A stretch of 64,000 nucleotides of DNA from Agapetus fuscipes. Lineage: Eukaryota > Arthropoda > Insecta > Trichoptera > Glossosomatidae. The position numbers and the translations under genes are program-made. The stretch lies in contig OX637341.1 of the NCBI GenBank assembly GCA_951799405.1, forward strand, positions 17,599,659 through 17,663,658, in the 5' to 3' direction. Under the pieces are notes generated by a model. The model did no database searches, was not told the origin of the DNA, and worked only from the letters and a program-made list of their open reading frames with translations. Shown in pieces: positions 9,961 to 19,843 of this stretch (position 1 is its first letter; each line of letters opens with the position of its first letter).

Positions 9961-11241
9961 TGGGTTGTTCATTTTAGATTTGGATTTTAAATTATGAGTA
10001 GGTACACATGCAGCATTTGTAAGCGTGAACTTACATGTGTCTACTTGTGAGCATGCATTTTATATGAATCTTTAATGTAAATGTATATTTGCAACTAAGA
10101 TTATGTATTGTAGTTGAATATAATAGTCTTCTTCTATTGGGTGGTTTCAAAATTTACCGACCTCGTTGCTAAAATATTGAGAATTGAGAACCATTGTTTA
10201 TTTGATTACCATCAAACTTCACAGGATTCATTCTAAAAATATGTTACATGTTTCCTGAAAATTTCGTCAAAATCGGATGAGCGGTTTATGAGTCTATAGG
10301 GAACATACATACATACATTACATACTCTTTTTTTACTTTTTTTTTGCAAAAATTATGACAATGTTCGGATACAATTTTATATAGAATGTATAACACTAGG
10401 ATTGCCTTGGCCACCTCCAAACTATGAAATTTTACAGATTGAATTTAGACATTTATTTTTCAAATTTATACATAGAGTTGTTTTAAATGGGTAAATATGG
10501 CTTCAAATATAAATTTAATTCTTAGATAAAGATAATGAGAGTGTAGTGTATAACAAAAAAAAAAAAAAAAATGTATGTATAATTATTATTTTGTAATATT
10601 ATATGTAAAATACATACATACATACATACACACATTCTTCTTTATAGATATAGATAGATAGATTGCATTCCATGCCGAGATCTCGAGTTAGAATCCCACT
10701 GAAGTTGTCAAAAATTATTTCCCGTTTCAGTGTTTATTTTAAACCCAAAATAAAATACCGGCAAGGCTTACTCAGCCTTCATAAGAAATGAGTGTCAAGC
10801 CACTCAGGAGCTGAATAACATCCATTTCAAGTTGGCGTAAAGTAAAAGTTACTGGGTTGTTCATTTTAGATTTGGATTTTACATTATGAGTGGGTACACA
10901 TGCAGCATTTGTAAGCGTGAACTTACATGTGTCTACTTGTGAGCATGCATTTTATATGAATCTTTAATGTAAATGTAAATTTGCAACTAAGATTATGTAT
11001 TGTAGTTGAATATAATGGTCTTCTTCTATTGGGTGGTTTCAAAATTTACCGACCTCGTTGCTGAAATATCGAGAATTGAGAACCACTGTTTATTTGATCA
11101 CCATCAAACTTCACAGGATTCGTTCTAAGAATATGTTACATGTTTCCTGAAAATTTCGTCAAAATCGGATGAGCGGTTTATGAGTCTATAGGGGACATAC
11201 ATACATACATACATACATACATACATCCTTCTTTATAGATA
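9773..11241 (+). repeat. 0.89-kb tandem duplication (SINE-A + T230 + LINE end)
   Basis: Position 9773 (TGCATTCCATGCCGAGATC) recurs at 10664, a period of 891 bp. About 545 bp match with only scattered differences: SINE-A body, T230 remnant, then GAAAATTTCGTCAAAATCGG and a (CATA)n run. Both copies end near CTTCTTTATAGATATAGAT. The first copy holds an extra 290 bp or so (10330-10620) that the second lacks. Confidence 0.8.
10150..10320 (+). repeat. LINE 3' end fragment with (CATA)n tail
   Basis: TTTCCTGAAAATTTCGTCAA and AATCGGATGAGCGGTTTATG, then (CATA)n. This wording is typical of insect RTE/LINE 3' ends. The second copy is at about 11040-11230. Confidence 0.45.
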
Positions 11242-11265
11242 TAGATTCCTTGACTTAAAGGTTGG

Positions 11266-11705
11266 TCCACGACGTTACCATGTTGAAAGCACCGGTTGGT
11301 TCCCATAGATCACCGAAGTTAAGCAACATTGGGCGCGGATAGTACTTGGATGGGTTACCGCTCAGGTACACCGAGTGTCGTTGGCATCTTGGACCGGTCC
11401 GTAGTCCAGTGGCAACACTTTGGACTCGTAAATGGAAAGCTGTAGATTCGAATCCCGGCGGAGCACAAAAATATACCATTTATATTATTTCCATATGTGC
11501 TCTTCGCTGGGTTGAAAAATTCATAAACCTTTACCAAAGACCGGTCACTGAAAGGTCCATCCAACCTTACAGCAAGTGGGTACTTGCTTGAGAATTGGCG
11601 CTTTCTACAGCGACGACCAAGCTCGCAGAGGGCTCTTGAGGTGTGATACACACAAAAACAGCGCTCACCAAATAAATCATTCTAAAATTATTATTATTGA
11701 TTATA
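11266..11705 (+). mobile_element. Full SINE-B: 5S-like head, tRNA-like unit, body, L2-type tail
   Basis: Part 1 (about 11268-11391) resembles 5S rRNA throughout: ACCATGTTGAAAGCACCGG, GATCACCGAAGTTAAGCAAC and AGTACTTGGATGGGTTACCG, which are the internal pol III control region. Part 2 (about 11393-11462) is tRNA-like, with GTCCAGTGG and the B box GATTCGAATCCCGGC. The body runs to GCGACGACCAAGCTCGC. The last part, AGAGGGCTCTTGAGGTGTGA to AAATAAATCATTC, matches the 3' end of the L2-like LINE at 17650-17740. Likely pol III transcribed and mobilised by that LINE. Confidence 0.85.
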
Positions 11706-11806
11706 ATTATGATAAATCTAGGGTAGCATTTATAAAAATTATATTGTTGACCAACAATATTTGATTTTTACAATTTTTAAGACTTTGGGTACTTGTATAA
11801 AGATTT

Positions 11807-11995
11807 CTTTGTTTATAGGTTGGTATGAAGCTGACTACCCATACTGTAAAAAATGGTTCACTTTACAAATGTAACCCGTGTTGTTATGTACATTTGAGAT
11901 TGGGTTTTAATGTTGTAAGTCCACATGCAGAATGTGTAAGCACAAACTTACGTGTCTGCTTATAGGAATGCATTTAATATGATTCTTAAATGTTA
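11807..11995 (+). mobile_element. T230 repeat, internally deleted
   Basis: TTATAGGTTGGTATGAAGC to AATGTTATATTT. The CAGGGAAGGTCGGC segment in the middle is missing. Confidence 0.8.
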
Positions 11996-12440
11996 TATTT
12001 CTTTCTTTTTCCTTTGTATCTATATTTCATATTTTTTCATGTAACATGTTTTATTTATCTTATTAATTTGTTTTCACACTTCACACCGTTTACAAACCTG
12101 TTTTTTATTTTTAAATTTCTCAAAACATCCTTGTCGTTTCCACTGTTCCCCCTGTCAGTTTTTCACCTTCACACAGCATCCTCAACCACCTGCGTTCGCA
12201 TATCCTGTCTCTCTCCACGCCCATCCGCCCCTCTCGCTCCGTTCCCGGGAAAATCCTCAATTATTTTTTATCAAAGCAGATTTACGGCAGGCGATATAAA
12301 GCGTCACACACTGCCTGGACGTGGATTCCCGCGTTTTTTAAATGTATAAAAAAACCAGGTCCCATTTTATGCGCGAGCTTATTTTAACCCTTTGCGTGCA
12401 GCGCTCTCGATGTGGCTATAAGTGCCACTAAACGGCAATG
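11996..12440. other. Unique intronic sequence; nothing recognised
   Basis: A pyrimidine-rich run (12000-12180) is followed by a somewhat GC-richer patch with no splice-bounded frame on either strand. Confidence 0.4.
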
Positions 12441-13127
12441 TATAAAATTGTAAAATTATCATTTCGATGTAAAAAACGAGAACTCAAAAAAATATGCTAT
12501 CGACAGTTATGTTTATGCAGCAACATAAATGTTTTTGGCTACAAGATAAACAACTTTGTTTTACTATGAGTATATATATGTATATTTTATACCATAACCG
12601 TTGTGGTATAAAATATATATACTCATAGTAGGTAACCGGTTGTGGTGTAAAATCTATATAAAATCTATAATCTATAATCTAAGTTGCAAGGATATATTCA
12701 TTCAAAGCTTTCAGATGTATGCCCACAAACAAACACGTGTAGTTCGCGCTTACAAATGCTGATTGTGTACTTACAAATAAAATCCAAACCTCAAATGAAC
12801 ATAAGCCCTGCAACTCTTGCCGACATTCCCTGAAACAGGGGTGACATTGGCAAAGTGAACCATTTTTTACAGTATGGGTGGTCAGCCACATACCAACCTA
12901 TAAGTCAAGGATAAAATTGTAAAATTATCATTTCGATGTAAAAAACGAGAACTCAAAAAAAAAATGTTATCGACAGTTATGTTTATGCAGCAACAGAAAT
13001 GTTTTTGGCTAAATGAAAAACAACTTTGTTTTACGATTACTATGAGTATATATGTACCCGTATATTTTATACCACAACCGTTGTGGTATAAAATATATAT
13101 ACTCATAGTAACCGGTTGTGGTATAAT
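12440..13127. repeat. Paired fold-back repeat units flanking a T230
   Basis: The segments 12440-12659 and 12912-13127 are direct repeats: both have AAATTATCATTTCGATGTAA, a TATGCAGCAACA block and a palindrome. In the second unit the palindrome arms are ACTATGAGTATATAT...TACCACAACC and its complement around 13080. A T230 on the minus strand sits between them. Related sequence occurs at 15119-15235 and 32412-32535. Probably a fold-back or MITE family. Confidence 0.65.
12660..12910 (-). mobile_element. T230 repeat, full length
   Basis: From the TCTATAATCTATAATCTAAG tail to CCTATAAGTCAAGGA at its 5' end. It lies between the two fold-back repeat units. Confidence 0.85.
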
Positions 13128-13128
13128 G

Positions 13129-13285
13129 GTTATTTATGCCACTGCCTGGTAATGATAGTCTTTGTAACACGAGTGCTAGTTTGTGCCATGAGGCGCAGCC
13201 AAATGTCACAATAGACAGCAAGAGTGTTACAAAGACTAATTACGTGCAGTGGCATACAATACTTTTTCTACGATCACGAAATAAA
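13129..13285. mobile_element. Inverted-repeat element (MITE-like), unit 1
   Basis: Left arm TATGCCACTGC..TAATGATAGTCTTTGTAACAC and right arm GTGTTACAAAGACTAATTAC..GCAGTGGCATA are imperfect inverted repeats of about 38 nt around a 50-nt centre. The second copy is at 14134-14285. No transposase. Confidence 0.6.
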
Positions 13286-13386
13286 TAACAAAATAGTAAA
13301 TAGTAGTCATTATAATGTACTCGTCCATTTGAAGTAATTAAAACCTTACTTTTGTCAAAACGTGTAATTTATCATTCCCTTCGATT

Positions 13387-13620
13387 ATCTAATCTAATCT
13401 AAGTTGCAAAGATATATTACATTTAGGATTCATATTAATATCACGCCCACAAGCAGACACATATAAGGTCGCGTTTATACATGCCGCATATAAGCTTAAA
13501 CATTCAAACCCAAAACTTAAATAAACATAAGCCCTGCAACTACTGAAGCAGGGGTGTCATTGGCAAAGTGAAACAAGTTTTTACAGCATAGGTGGTCAAC
13601 CTCATACCGACCTTTTAGCC
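13387..13620 (-). mobile_element. T230 repeat in duplication unit 1
   Basis: ATCTAATCTAATCTAAGTTG tail; contains GCAGGGGTGTCATTGGCAAA; diverged, with a short deletion in the middle. Confidence 0.75.
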
Positions 13621-14133
13621 AAATAACTGTTTAAGTTTGTTTGTTTTTTGCGATGAAAATATCTCGCATTATTTTCCTTTCAAGCCTTCTGTTTTCCTTC
13701 GAAAAAAAGAAAGCTACAATTTAGAGTATTTTGATAAATAAATTTGATGAATTACTACCAATTTTTAACAAATTTTATTTGACTCTACACATAAAATATA
13801 TTAATATTCATTTGAACAAAGATTGAACATAGTGGGGAGGAACTATCAATTAATTGAAAATATTCATGTAATGGCTGAGGTTTAAACGTGGTTGCTATGA
13901 AAACGGCAAATAATAGTTTGTTATCGGTTGTTTAGAACGATAGCCTTATACAAGGTTGACACTCGAAATTCAAAAATGGTTCCATTTCTGACAATGCGCA
14001 TGCGCACATTTTCATTTCAACACCGTTATCAGTTGCGTAATGTTACATTACGCAACGGGTGTAGAAATGTATGTCATTGTGATTGCGTTAGCCGTTTTGT
14101 AATTAGTAAATTACCAAATGGGAGTAGAAAATA

Positions 14134-14285
14134 GTTATTTATGCCACTGCCAAGTAATGATAGTCTTTTTAACACGAGTGCTAGTTTGTGCCATGAGGCG
14201 CAGCCGAATGGCACAATAGAAAGCACGAGTGTTACAAAGACTAATTACGTGCAGTGGCATACAATACTTTTTCTACGACCATGAG
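14134..14285. mobile_element. Inverted-repeat element (MITE-like), unit 2
   Basis: Second copy of the element at 13129-13285, with the same arms and a few substitutions. Confidence 0.6.
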
Positions 14286-14392
14286 AGAATTAACAAAATA
14301 GTGAATAATAGTCATTATAATGTACTCGTCCATTTGAAGTAATAAAAACCTTACCTTTGTCAAAACGTGTGATTTATCATTCCCTTCGATTA

Positions 14393-14632
14393 TCTAATCT
14401 AACCTAAGTTGTAAAAATAAATTATATTTAGGTTTCATATTGAATTCATGCCCACAAGCCGACACATATGTATAAGGTCGCGCTTTTACATCCTGCATAT
14501 AAGCTTAAACATTCAAACCCAAAACTCAAATAAACATATGCCCTGCAGTTGTATTGGCAGGTGAACCAAATTTGTACAGCATAGGTGATCAACCTCATAC
14601 TCACCTATTAACCAAGTAACTTTTTGAGTTTG
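14393..14632 (-). mobile_element. T230 repeat in duplication unit 2
   Basis: Counterpart of 13387-13620, more degraded; the CCCTGAAACAGGGGT region is largely lost. Confidence 0.7.
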
Positions 14633-15389
14633 TTTATTTTTTGCGGTGAAATTTTTTGTATTGTTTTCCTTTCAAGCCTTTTATTTTCCATTGAAAAAAG
14701 GAAAGCTTTATTTGGAGCAATCCGATAAATAAATTCGATAAATTTTAGCACTATTAACAATTTTTATTTGACTCTACACATAAAATATACTTATTTATTT
14801 TCATCTGAACAGGGCTGAAAGTCTCATCACCACGGTAATTCCTACCTACCGAATATCACTAATATTGTATGAAGCCTAATCAGCTGATCGCTTGCGGCCA
14901 TCTTGGATTGACAGGTCTTCATACCCCCATACAAGGTTGACATTTGAAATTAAAAAATGGTTCCAATTCTGACAATGCGCATGCGCACATGTTCATTTTA
15001 ACACGGTTACCGGTTGCATAATGTAACATTATGCAACGGGTGTAGAAATGTATGGCATTGTGATTGCGTTAGCCGTTTTGTAATTAGTAAATTACCAAAT
15101 GGGAGTAGAAAAAATAAATATACTCATAGTAATCGTAAAACAAAGTTGTTTTTCAAATCATGAACAATTACAAAGTTTATGCCACTACAATCAATACAAA
15201 TGTTTTTGGCTAATAAGAAATCTATATTAGAAACAATCCTTTGCAGAAGTAAGCATTCTGTACAGGGAAGGGTAAAAGAAACACGTGGTCAAAAATGATC
15301 TGTTAATGAAACATTAAAGTCTTTGATTATTTTTTCTTCTTCTTATTTGTAGCCACATTTCGCTAAGAATGGTTAATACTTTCGTCGAT

Positions 15390-15645
15390 ATGTATTTCTT
15401 GGTTCTGTCCTTGCACACTTTTTTCATCTCCCCGACATTCATTTTTGATAAATATTATTTCTTCTCACTCTACAGATTCCTGTCATTTGTATACTCACTT
15501 GTTTGATCAATCCATTATTAACTCGGTCTTTCCTTCCACACTGACCTTCGACCTTTTCTTTTAAATAGTTTTACGATTAAAACACATTGCTTACCATACA
15601 TATGTAACCTTGATAAAGTCATTTTTCCCATCATGGCACCGAGTT
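15390..15645 (-). pseudogene. Decayed RTE-like LINE C-terminal fragment
   Basis: On the minus strand, traces of the LINE tail are readable: a YGKQCV stretch equivalent to YGSEAW, and a CTTGCACACTTTTTTCATCT block equivalent to the C-terminal KEVCKDR coding region. There are several stops and frame breaks. Confidence 0.45.
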
Positions 15646-16088
15646 TTTTTCTTTTTTTTAAGAAATCCTGTGCGGGAGACTCCCTAGATTCTAAAGACTC
15701 TAGGGGTCTATGACACTTGTTGTAGTGCCGCAGAGGTGTACGAGCTTGGTCGTCGCTACAAAGCGCCAATACTCAAGCAAGACCCAGTTGCTGTAAGGCT
15801 GAATGGACCTTTGGTGACCGGTCATTGGTAAAGGTTTATGAATTTTTCAACCCAGCGAAGAGCACATTCGAAATATAAATGGTATATTTTTGTGCTCCGC
15901 CGGGATCCGAATCCACAACCTTCCATTTACGAGTCCGAAGTGTTGCCACTACGGACTACGGACCGGTCCAAGATGCCAACGACACGCGGTGTACCTGAGC
16001 GGTTACCCATCCAAGCACTGACCACGCCCAATGTTGTTTAACTTCGGTGATCTATGGGAACCGGTGCTTTCAACATGGCTAACGTCGT
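15646..16088 (-). mobile_element. Full SINE-B with 5S-like head and LINE-X-type tail
   Basis: Read on the minus strand: 5S-like head (16084 to about 15963; contains GAAGTTAAACAACATTGGGC), tRNA-like unit (B box GATTCGGATCCCGGC), body, and the CACCTCTGCGGCACTACAAC ... CCCGCACAGGATTTC tail with poly(A). It has the same head and body as 11266-11705 but a different 3' module. Confidence 0.85.
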
Positions 16089-16207
16089 TGACAAAAATTA
16101 AATTGAAAATTAAATTGATCTATAAAAAACCTCAAGTAAACTTAAAAAAAAATTATAAGCATCACTATCTACAAATTTATTTTCATTGATTTGTTCACTA
16201 GCTTGTA

Positions 16208-16352
16208 TTGTCTTGTCTTGTATCCTGCCGCCATTCCTTTAGGGGTGGCCGGTACCTCCACACAAGTGCCTTCACTTGACTCTGTCCTTGCAGACTTCTT
16301 TCATCTCATCTCATTTCATCACTCTTTTCATGCATGCTCTTCTCTTGTTTCC
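16208..16352 (-). mobile_element. RTE-like LINE 3' fragment with (ACAAG)n tail
   Basis: On the minus strand it ends GGCGGCAGGATACAAGACAA, preceded by coding remnants for the last LINE residues. The end parallels 4512-4600, but the tail repeat unit is different. Confidence 0.7.
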
Positions 16353-16828
16353 AAATAGCAAAGTTTACAAATTCCACTAGCAAAGATGACAAACTCGTGT
16401 AAAACTGTTGCTGTTTCGTGCGAGAACGAGATTTTGTTTATCGAAGTCAGAGAAAGGGTTAAGATATTTTCATCACGCTTTTACGGTTTTATGAAAAGCC
16501 TACGTTGTGGTATTAAAAATTTAAATCTGATTTGTTAAGAGATACAGCCGCCCGCGCCGTGGGTTATATAAAATTGACCCGCGTAATGAGGTCTTCGTTT
16601 ATCTTTATAGAAACGCCAACCATGAATGTGAAAGCTGAGAACAATATTGAAGTATGCCCAAACTCTCCTCATATCCTTCTTGTATGTATGTGTCAGAAGG
16701 ACCCACACATATTCTCGCTTGGTGGCTGTTCGACAACAATAGTAATCTTACGAATGTATAAGTTTATGTCTGTGCATGTTTTCCTATGATTGTGTGTCTA
16801 GTGTCTACGTGTTTTTACTTACTTATGT
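16353..16828. other. Unique intronic sequence; nothing recognised
   Basis: No repeat family member and no exon-like frame with splice borders. The 85-codon frame at 16532-16789 has no recognisable domain. Confidence 0.4.
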
Positions 16829-16973
16829 TCCTTGACTTATAGGTTGGTATGCGGCTGACCACCTATAATCTATAATCTAAGTTGCAAGGATATATTCATT
16901 TTAAGCTCTCAGATGTATGCCCACAAACAAACACGTGTAGTTCGCGCTTACAAATGCTGATTGTGTACTTACT

Positions 16974-17743
16974 TCTCTCCATAGGAGGTAAGCTAATCCA
17001 GCCTTCTGATTCGGTAAGACTTCTAGGAGTCTTACTGGATCGCAACCTGACACTGGATAGGCAAATAGATGCCACAATAGCTTCTTCTTTTTTTTCGCTT
17101 CGCCAAATAAAGGCAATAAGAAAATGTCTGCCGTCAGATGCGGTTAAGACCCTGGTGAGTGCGTTTGTGATGTCTCGGATTGACTATTGCTCGACGCTTT
17201 ATAGTGGTCAGCCGAAGAAACAGTTTAATCGCTTTCAATCTGTGTTAAATTCGGCAGCAAGACTCATATTCGGGATTCCCAAATTCGCTCACATCACCCC
17301 GCTGTTAAAAAAACTTCATTGGCTTCGTTTCCCGGAGAGGGTGGTCTTCCGTGTTTGTTTAATGGTATATAAAGCCATCAATGGCTTGGCCCCACCTTAT
17401 CTGGCTGATATGATTTCACCTGTTGAAATGGGTGTTAGGAGGCAGACACTCAGATCTGCGGGTGATGGAGTAGTCAATTTGGTTCAGCCGCGCCGTCAGA
17501 TTCGTACAAACTTCGGAGACCGCGCTTTCCGTGTTGCGGGGCCGGTGGAGTGGAACAGACTGCCACCCGGAGTGAAGAACTCCAAATCTGTGGGTGTATT
17601 TCGAAGAGCACTCAAGGCACACTTGTTTAGAAAGTCTTATCCATGATCGGAGAGGGCCCTTGAGGTGTGACACACACAAAAACGGCGCTCTCTTATCATG
17701 TGTAATTTAAAATAAATCAGCCTGTTATTATTATTATTATTAT
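16974..17743 (+). mobile_element. 5'-truncated L2-like LINE with (ATT)n tail, nested in T230
   Basis: Begins after GTGTACTTAC of the host T230 and ends with a (TTA)n run at 17722-17743. The 3' 80 bp (GGAGAGGGCCCTTGAGG, ACACACAAAAACGGCGCTC, AAATAAATCA) match the tail of SINE-B copies such as 11640-11690. Confidence 0.85.
16977..17646 (+). CDS. L2-like LINE reverse transcriptase, C-terminal fragment
   Basis: About 220 residues downstream of the RT active site: VRLLGVLLDRNLTLDRQI (thumb side), SRIDYCSTLYSG, RFQSVLNSAARLIFG, HITPLLKKLHWLRFPERVVF, VYKAINGLAPPYLADMI, and GDRAFRVAGPVEWNRLPPGV near the end. These motifs are typical of CR1/L2-group LINEs. The frame is intact to its TGA, but the element lacks endonuclease and most of RT, so it is dead on arrival. 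The frame also reads back into T230 sequence before 16974; that part is not LINE. Confidence 0.8.
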
Positions 17744-17882
17744 TACAAATAAAATCCAAACTCAAATGAACATAAGCCCTGCAACTCCTGCCGACATTCC
17801 CTGAAACAGGGGTGACATTGGCAAAGTGAACCATTTTTTACAGTATGGGTGGTCAGCCTCATACCAACCTATAAGTCAAGGA

Positions 17883-18062
17883 ATACGAGTAATAAATGAC
17901 ATTTAAGTTTACAAAAAAAAGCAACAAAACCTTAAAAATAAATCTATACAAAAAAGACAAACCCACCACCACCCATGCTGTAAAAATGGTTCACTTTGCC
18001 AACGTCAACCCTGTTTCAGGGAAAGTCGGCAAGAGTTGCAGGGCTTATGTTTATTTGAGATC
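17883..18062. mobile_element. LINE 3' UTR fragment and T230 fragment
   Basis: 17878-17966 is the subfamily 3' UTR seen at 1180-1290, on the minus strand (GCAACAAAACCTT, AAATAAATCTATAC). It adjoins 17967-18062, a plus-strand T230 segment (TGTAAAAATGGTTCACTTTG to TTTATTTGAGATC). Confidence 0.7.
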
Positions 18063-18271
18063 TATCATTCCTACCACCTGCAATCTGTGCGTAACTCATC
18101 TGATGGTTAACAAATCGTTTTTCTTTCTTTCAGGTTTGACCATGTTCTATTTGCAGCTTATTTATCTGCTGACGTTTCGCTTTAACGAGCAAAAAGCATT
18201 CTCAAGGCAAGTTATGAAAGCGCCGCGGCGGTCTTCGTTGTCTTCGCGGTCACATGCAGGTGTTAACTCAC

Positions 18272-18447
18272 CTGATGATGTTTATGCCGATGCTGCGTCT
18301 TGCACCTTCCCACGACTCTCCTCGCCGCCTTGGCCAGTAGACCACCAGCCGCGGCCAGCCACATGAGGAGCAGGGGAGCCCCCAGCAGCGCGTACAGCAT
18401 CCCAGCTGCTTTACCAGCGGCTGTGCGGGGGGCGGCGCTGCCCCAGC
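18272..18447 (-). CDS. Two-pore-domain K+ channel exon: end of filter 1 and transmembrane M2
   Basis: Minus-strand exon of 176 nt. The acceptor is TTTTTTTCCAG before GC TGG and the donor is CATCAG|GTGAGT. With the G from the previous exon it reads G-WGSAAPRTAAGKAAG, then a hydrophobic helix (MLYALLGAPLLLMWLAAAGG), then a basic tail ending HRHKHHQ. In K2P channels the first filter is followed by (Y)G..AP.T..GK and an M2 helix of the form YA..G.PL, so the match is strong. K2P proteins form dimeric background K+ channels in the plasma membrane. It starts 2 nt into a codon (phase 1 intron), matching exon 41163-41324, and ends in phase 0. GC content is far above the flanks. Odd point: the filter residue is W, where Y is usual. 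Confidence 0.8.
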
Positions 18448-18529
18448 CTGGAAAAAAAGAACAAGAGTTGAAGAAACAGTCAAAAGAACAAGAGACTGAA
18501 AATACTTTGAGCTTTTTAGTGTAGTTTTG

Positions 18530-18978
18530 CAGTTTTTTTTAAAGAAATCCTGTATGGGAGACTCCCTAGATTCTAGAGGTTCTAGGGGTCAATGACACTT
18601 GTTGTAGTGCTGCAGAGGTGTAAGAGATTGGTCATCGCTACAAAGCGCCAATACTCAAGCAAGACTCAGGTGCTGCAAGGCTGGATGGACCTTTTAGTGA
18701 CTGGTCTTTGGTAAAGGTTTTATGAATTTTATCAAACCAACGAAGAGCTTATTTGGAAATATAAATTGTTTTTTTTTGTGCTCCGCCGGGATCCGAATCC
18801 ACAACCATCCATTTACGAGTCCAAAGTGTTGCCACTGGACAACGGACCGGTCCAAGAAATGCCAACGACACGCGGTGTACCTGAGCGGTCGCACATCCAA
18901 GTAGTATCCGCGCCCAATGTTGCTTAACTTTGGTGATCTGATGAGAACCGGTGCTCTCAACATGGTATCGTCATTGAC
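18530..18978 (-). mobile_element. Full SINE-B with 5S-like head and LINE-X-type tail
   Basis: Same organisation as 15646-16088. The 5S-like head lies at about 18975-18850 (contains AAGTTAAGCAACATTGGGCG), then the tRNA-like unit, body and CCCATACAGGATTTC tail with poly(A). It lies 83 bp beyond the acceptor of the K2P M2 exon. Confidence 0.85.
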
Positions 18979-19265
18979 AGTTGTTGGTCATCTGCCCTGG
19001 AACCAGCTGTCCCATCATGTGAGTGAGATAAAGGTCACATGACAACTCAATCAGCTGCAGCGCTTGAGGTGTGCTTCTCTTAAAGTAAAGAGTTTTTTCT
19101 TGGAGTTTAATTTTATTAATTTAAATTTGAAAAGTTTTCTGAAAAAAGATTTTCATAAAAACTCAAAAATATTTTTTTCATATAACACCGAACACGAAAG
19201 TGAAGGGTTGTTTCTTTTAAGAAAATAAACTTGCAGTTTTGTAAATTTAAAAAAGGGATTGTAAT
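18979..19265. other. Unique intronic sequence; nothing recognised
   Basis: Contains a GC-mixed stretch (19000-19080) without splice-bounded frames, then A/T-rich sequence. Confidence 0.4.
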
Positions 19266-19476
19266 ATACTGTAAAAAATGGTTCACTTTGCCAATGTCAC
19301 CCGTGTTTCAGGGAATGTCGGCAAGAGTTCCAGGGCTTATGTTCATTTGAGTTTGAATTTTATTTGTAAGTACACAATCAGCATTTGTTAGCGCGAACTA
19401 CACAATTGTGGGCATACATCTGAGAGCTTTGAGTGAATATTATATTCTTGCAACTTAGATTATAGATTATAGATTG
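19266..19476 (+). mobile_element. T230 repeat, lacks first 40 bp
   Basis: ATACTGTAAAAAATGGTTCA through GGGAATGTCGGCAAGAG to the ATTATAGATTATAGATTG tail. Confidence 0.85.
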
Positions 19477-19843
19477 TGTAAAATGTAATAATGTGAATAA
19501 TCAGATAGTATAGAATAACGACAGGGGTGCTACACCTAGTAAATGCAAATCGTGTGTTCTACCATAATTTCATTATATCACAGAGCTGTGCATTAAGCAG
19601 ATTACAATTTAGCATTTTTTTTTTTTAATTATTATTCGTAAGTAAGTGATTACTAGAGGTATAACCAGCTATAGTAAATCACAGATCCTATGTTATACAT
19701 CTTTTTAAGCTTATTGGTCCGGTCGATAGCTCAACTGGTAGAGTGCTTGCATTCCATACCGCAAACTCGTGTTCGAATCGGACCTAGGGTCACAGAAATG
19801 ATTTCCCGTTTTAATTGGTCTTTATGTCACAACCCCAATCAAA

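Larger units (their letters stand above)
13129..15118 (+). repeat. 1.0-kb tandem duplication (two units)
   Basis: GTTATTTATGCCACTGCC occurs at 13129 and 14134, a period of 1,005 bp. Both units run in the same order: a short inverted-repeat element, a CTCGTCCATTTGAAGTAAT block, a minus-strand T230, a CTTTCAAGCCTT block, a GACAATGCGCATGCGCACA block with a perfect palindrome (TTGCGTAATGT/ACATTACGCAA in unit 1), and GGGAGTAGAAAA at the end. Divergence is moderate, so the duplication is old; the T230 was inside before it happened. Confidence 0.85.
16862..17882 (-). mobile_element. T230 repeat split by an L2-like LINE
   Basis: T230 on the minus strand occupies 16862-16973 and resumes at 17744-17882. 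Removing the inserted LINE restores the usual T230 order (GTGTACTTAC then AAATAAAATCC). Just before it, 16829-16862 is the 5' 34 bp of another T230 on the plus strand. Confidence 0.85.

Noticed and set aside
11268..11391. Functional 5S rRNA gene
   Set aside because: Resembles 5S rRNA but has many substitutions and runs straight into a tRNA-like unit without a T-run terminator; two further copies have the same arrangement, so it is the head of a SINE.
18300..18524. Plus-strand 74-codon protein
   Set aside because: It is antisense to the K2P M2 exon; the minus-strand reading has splice borders, a transmembrane helix and family motifs.
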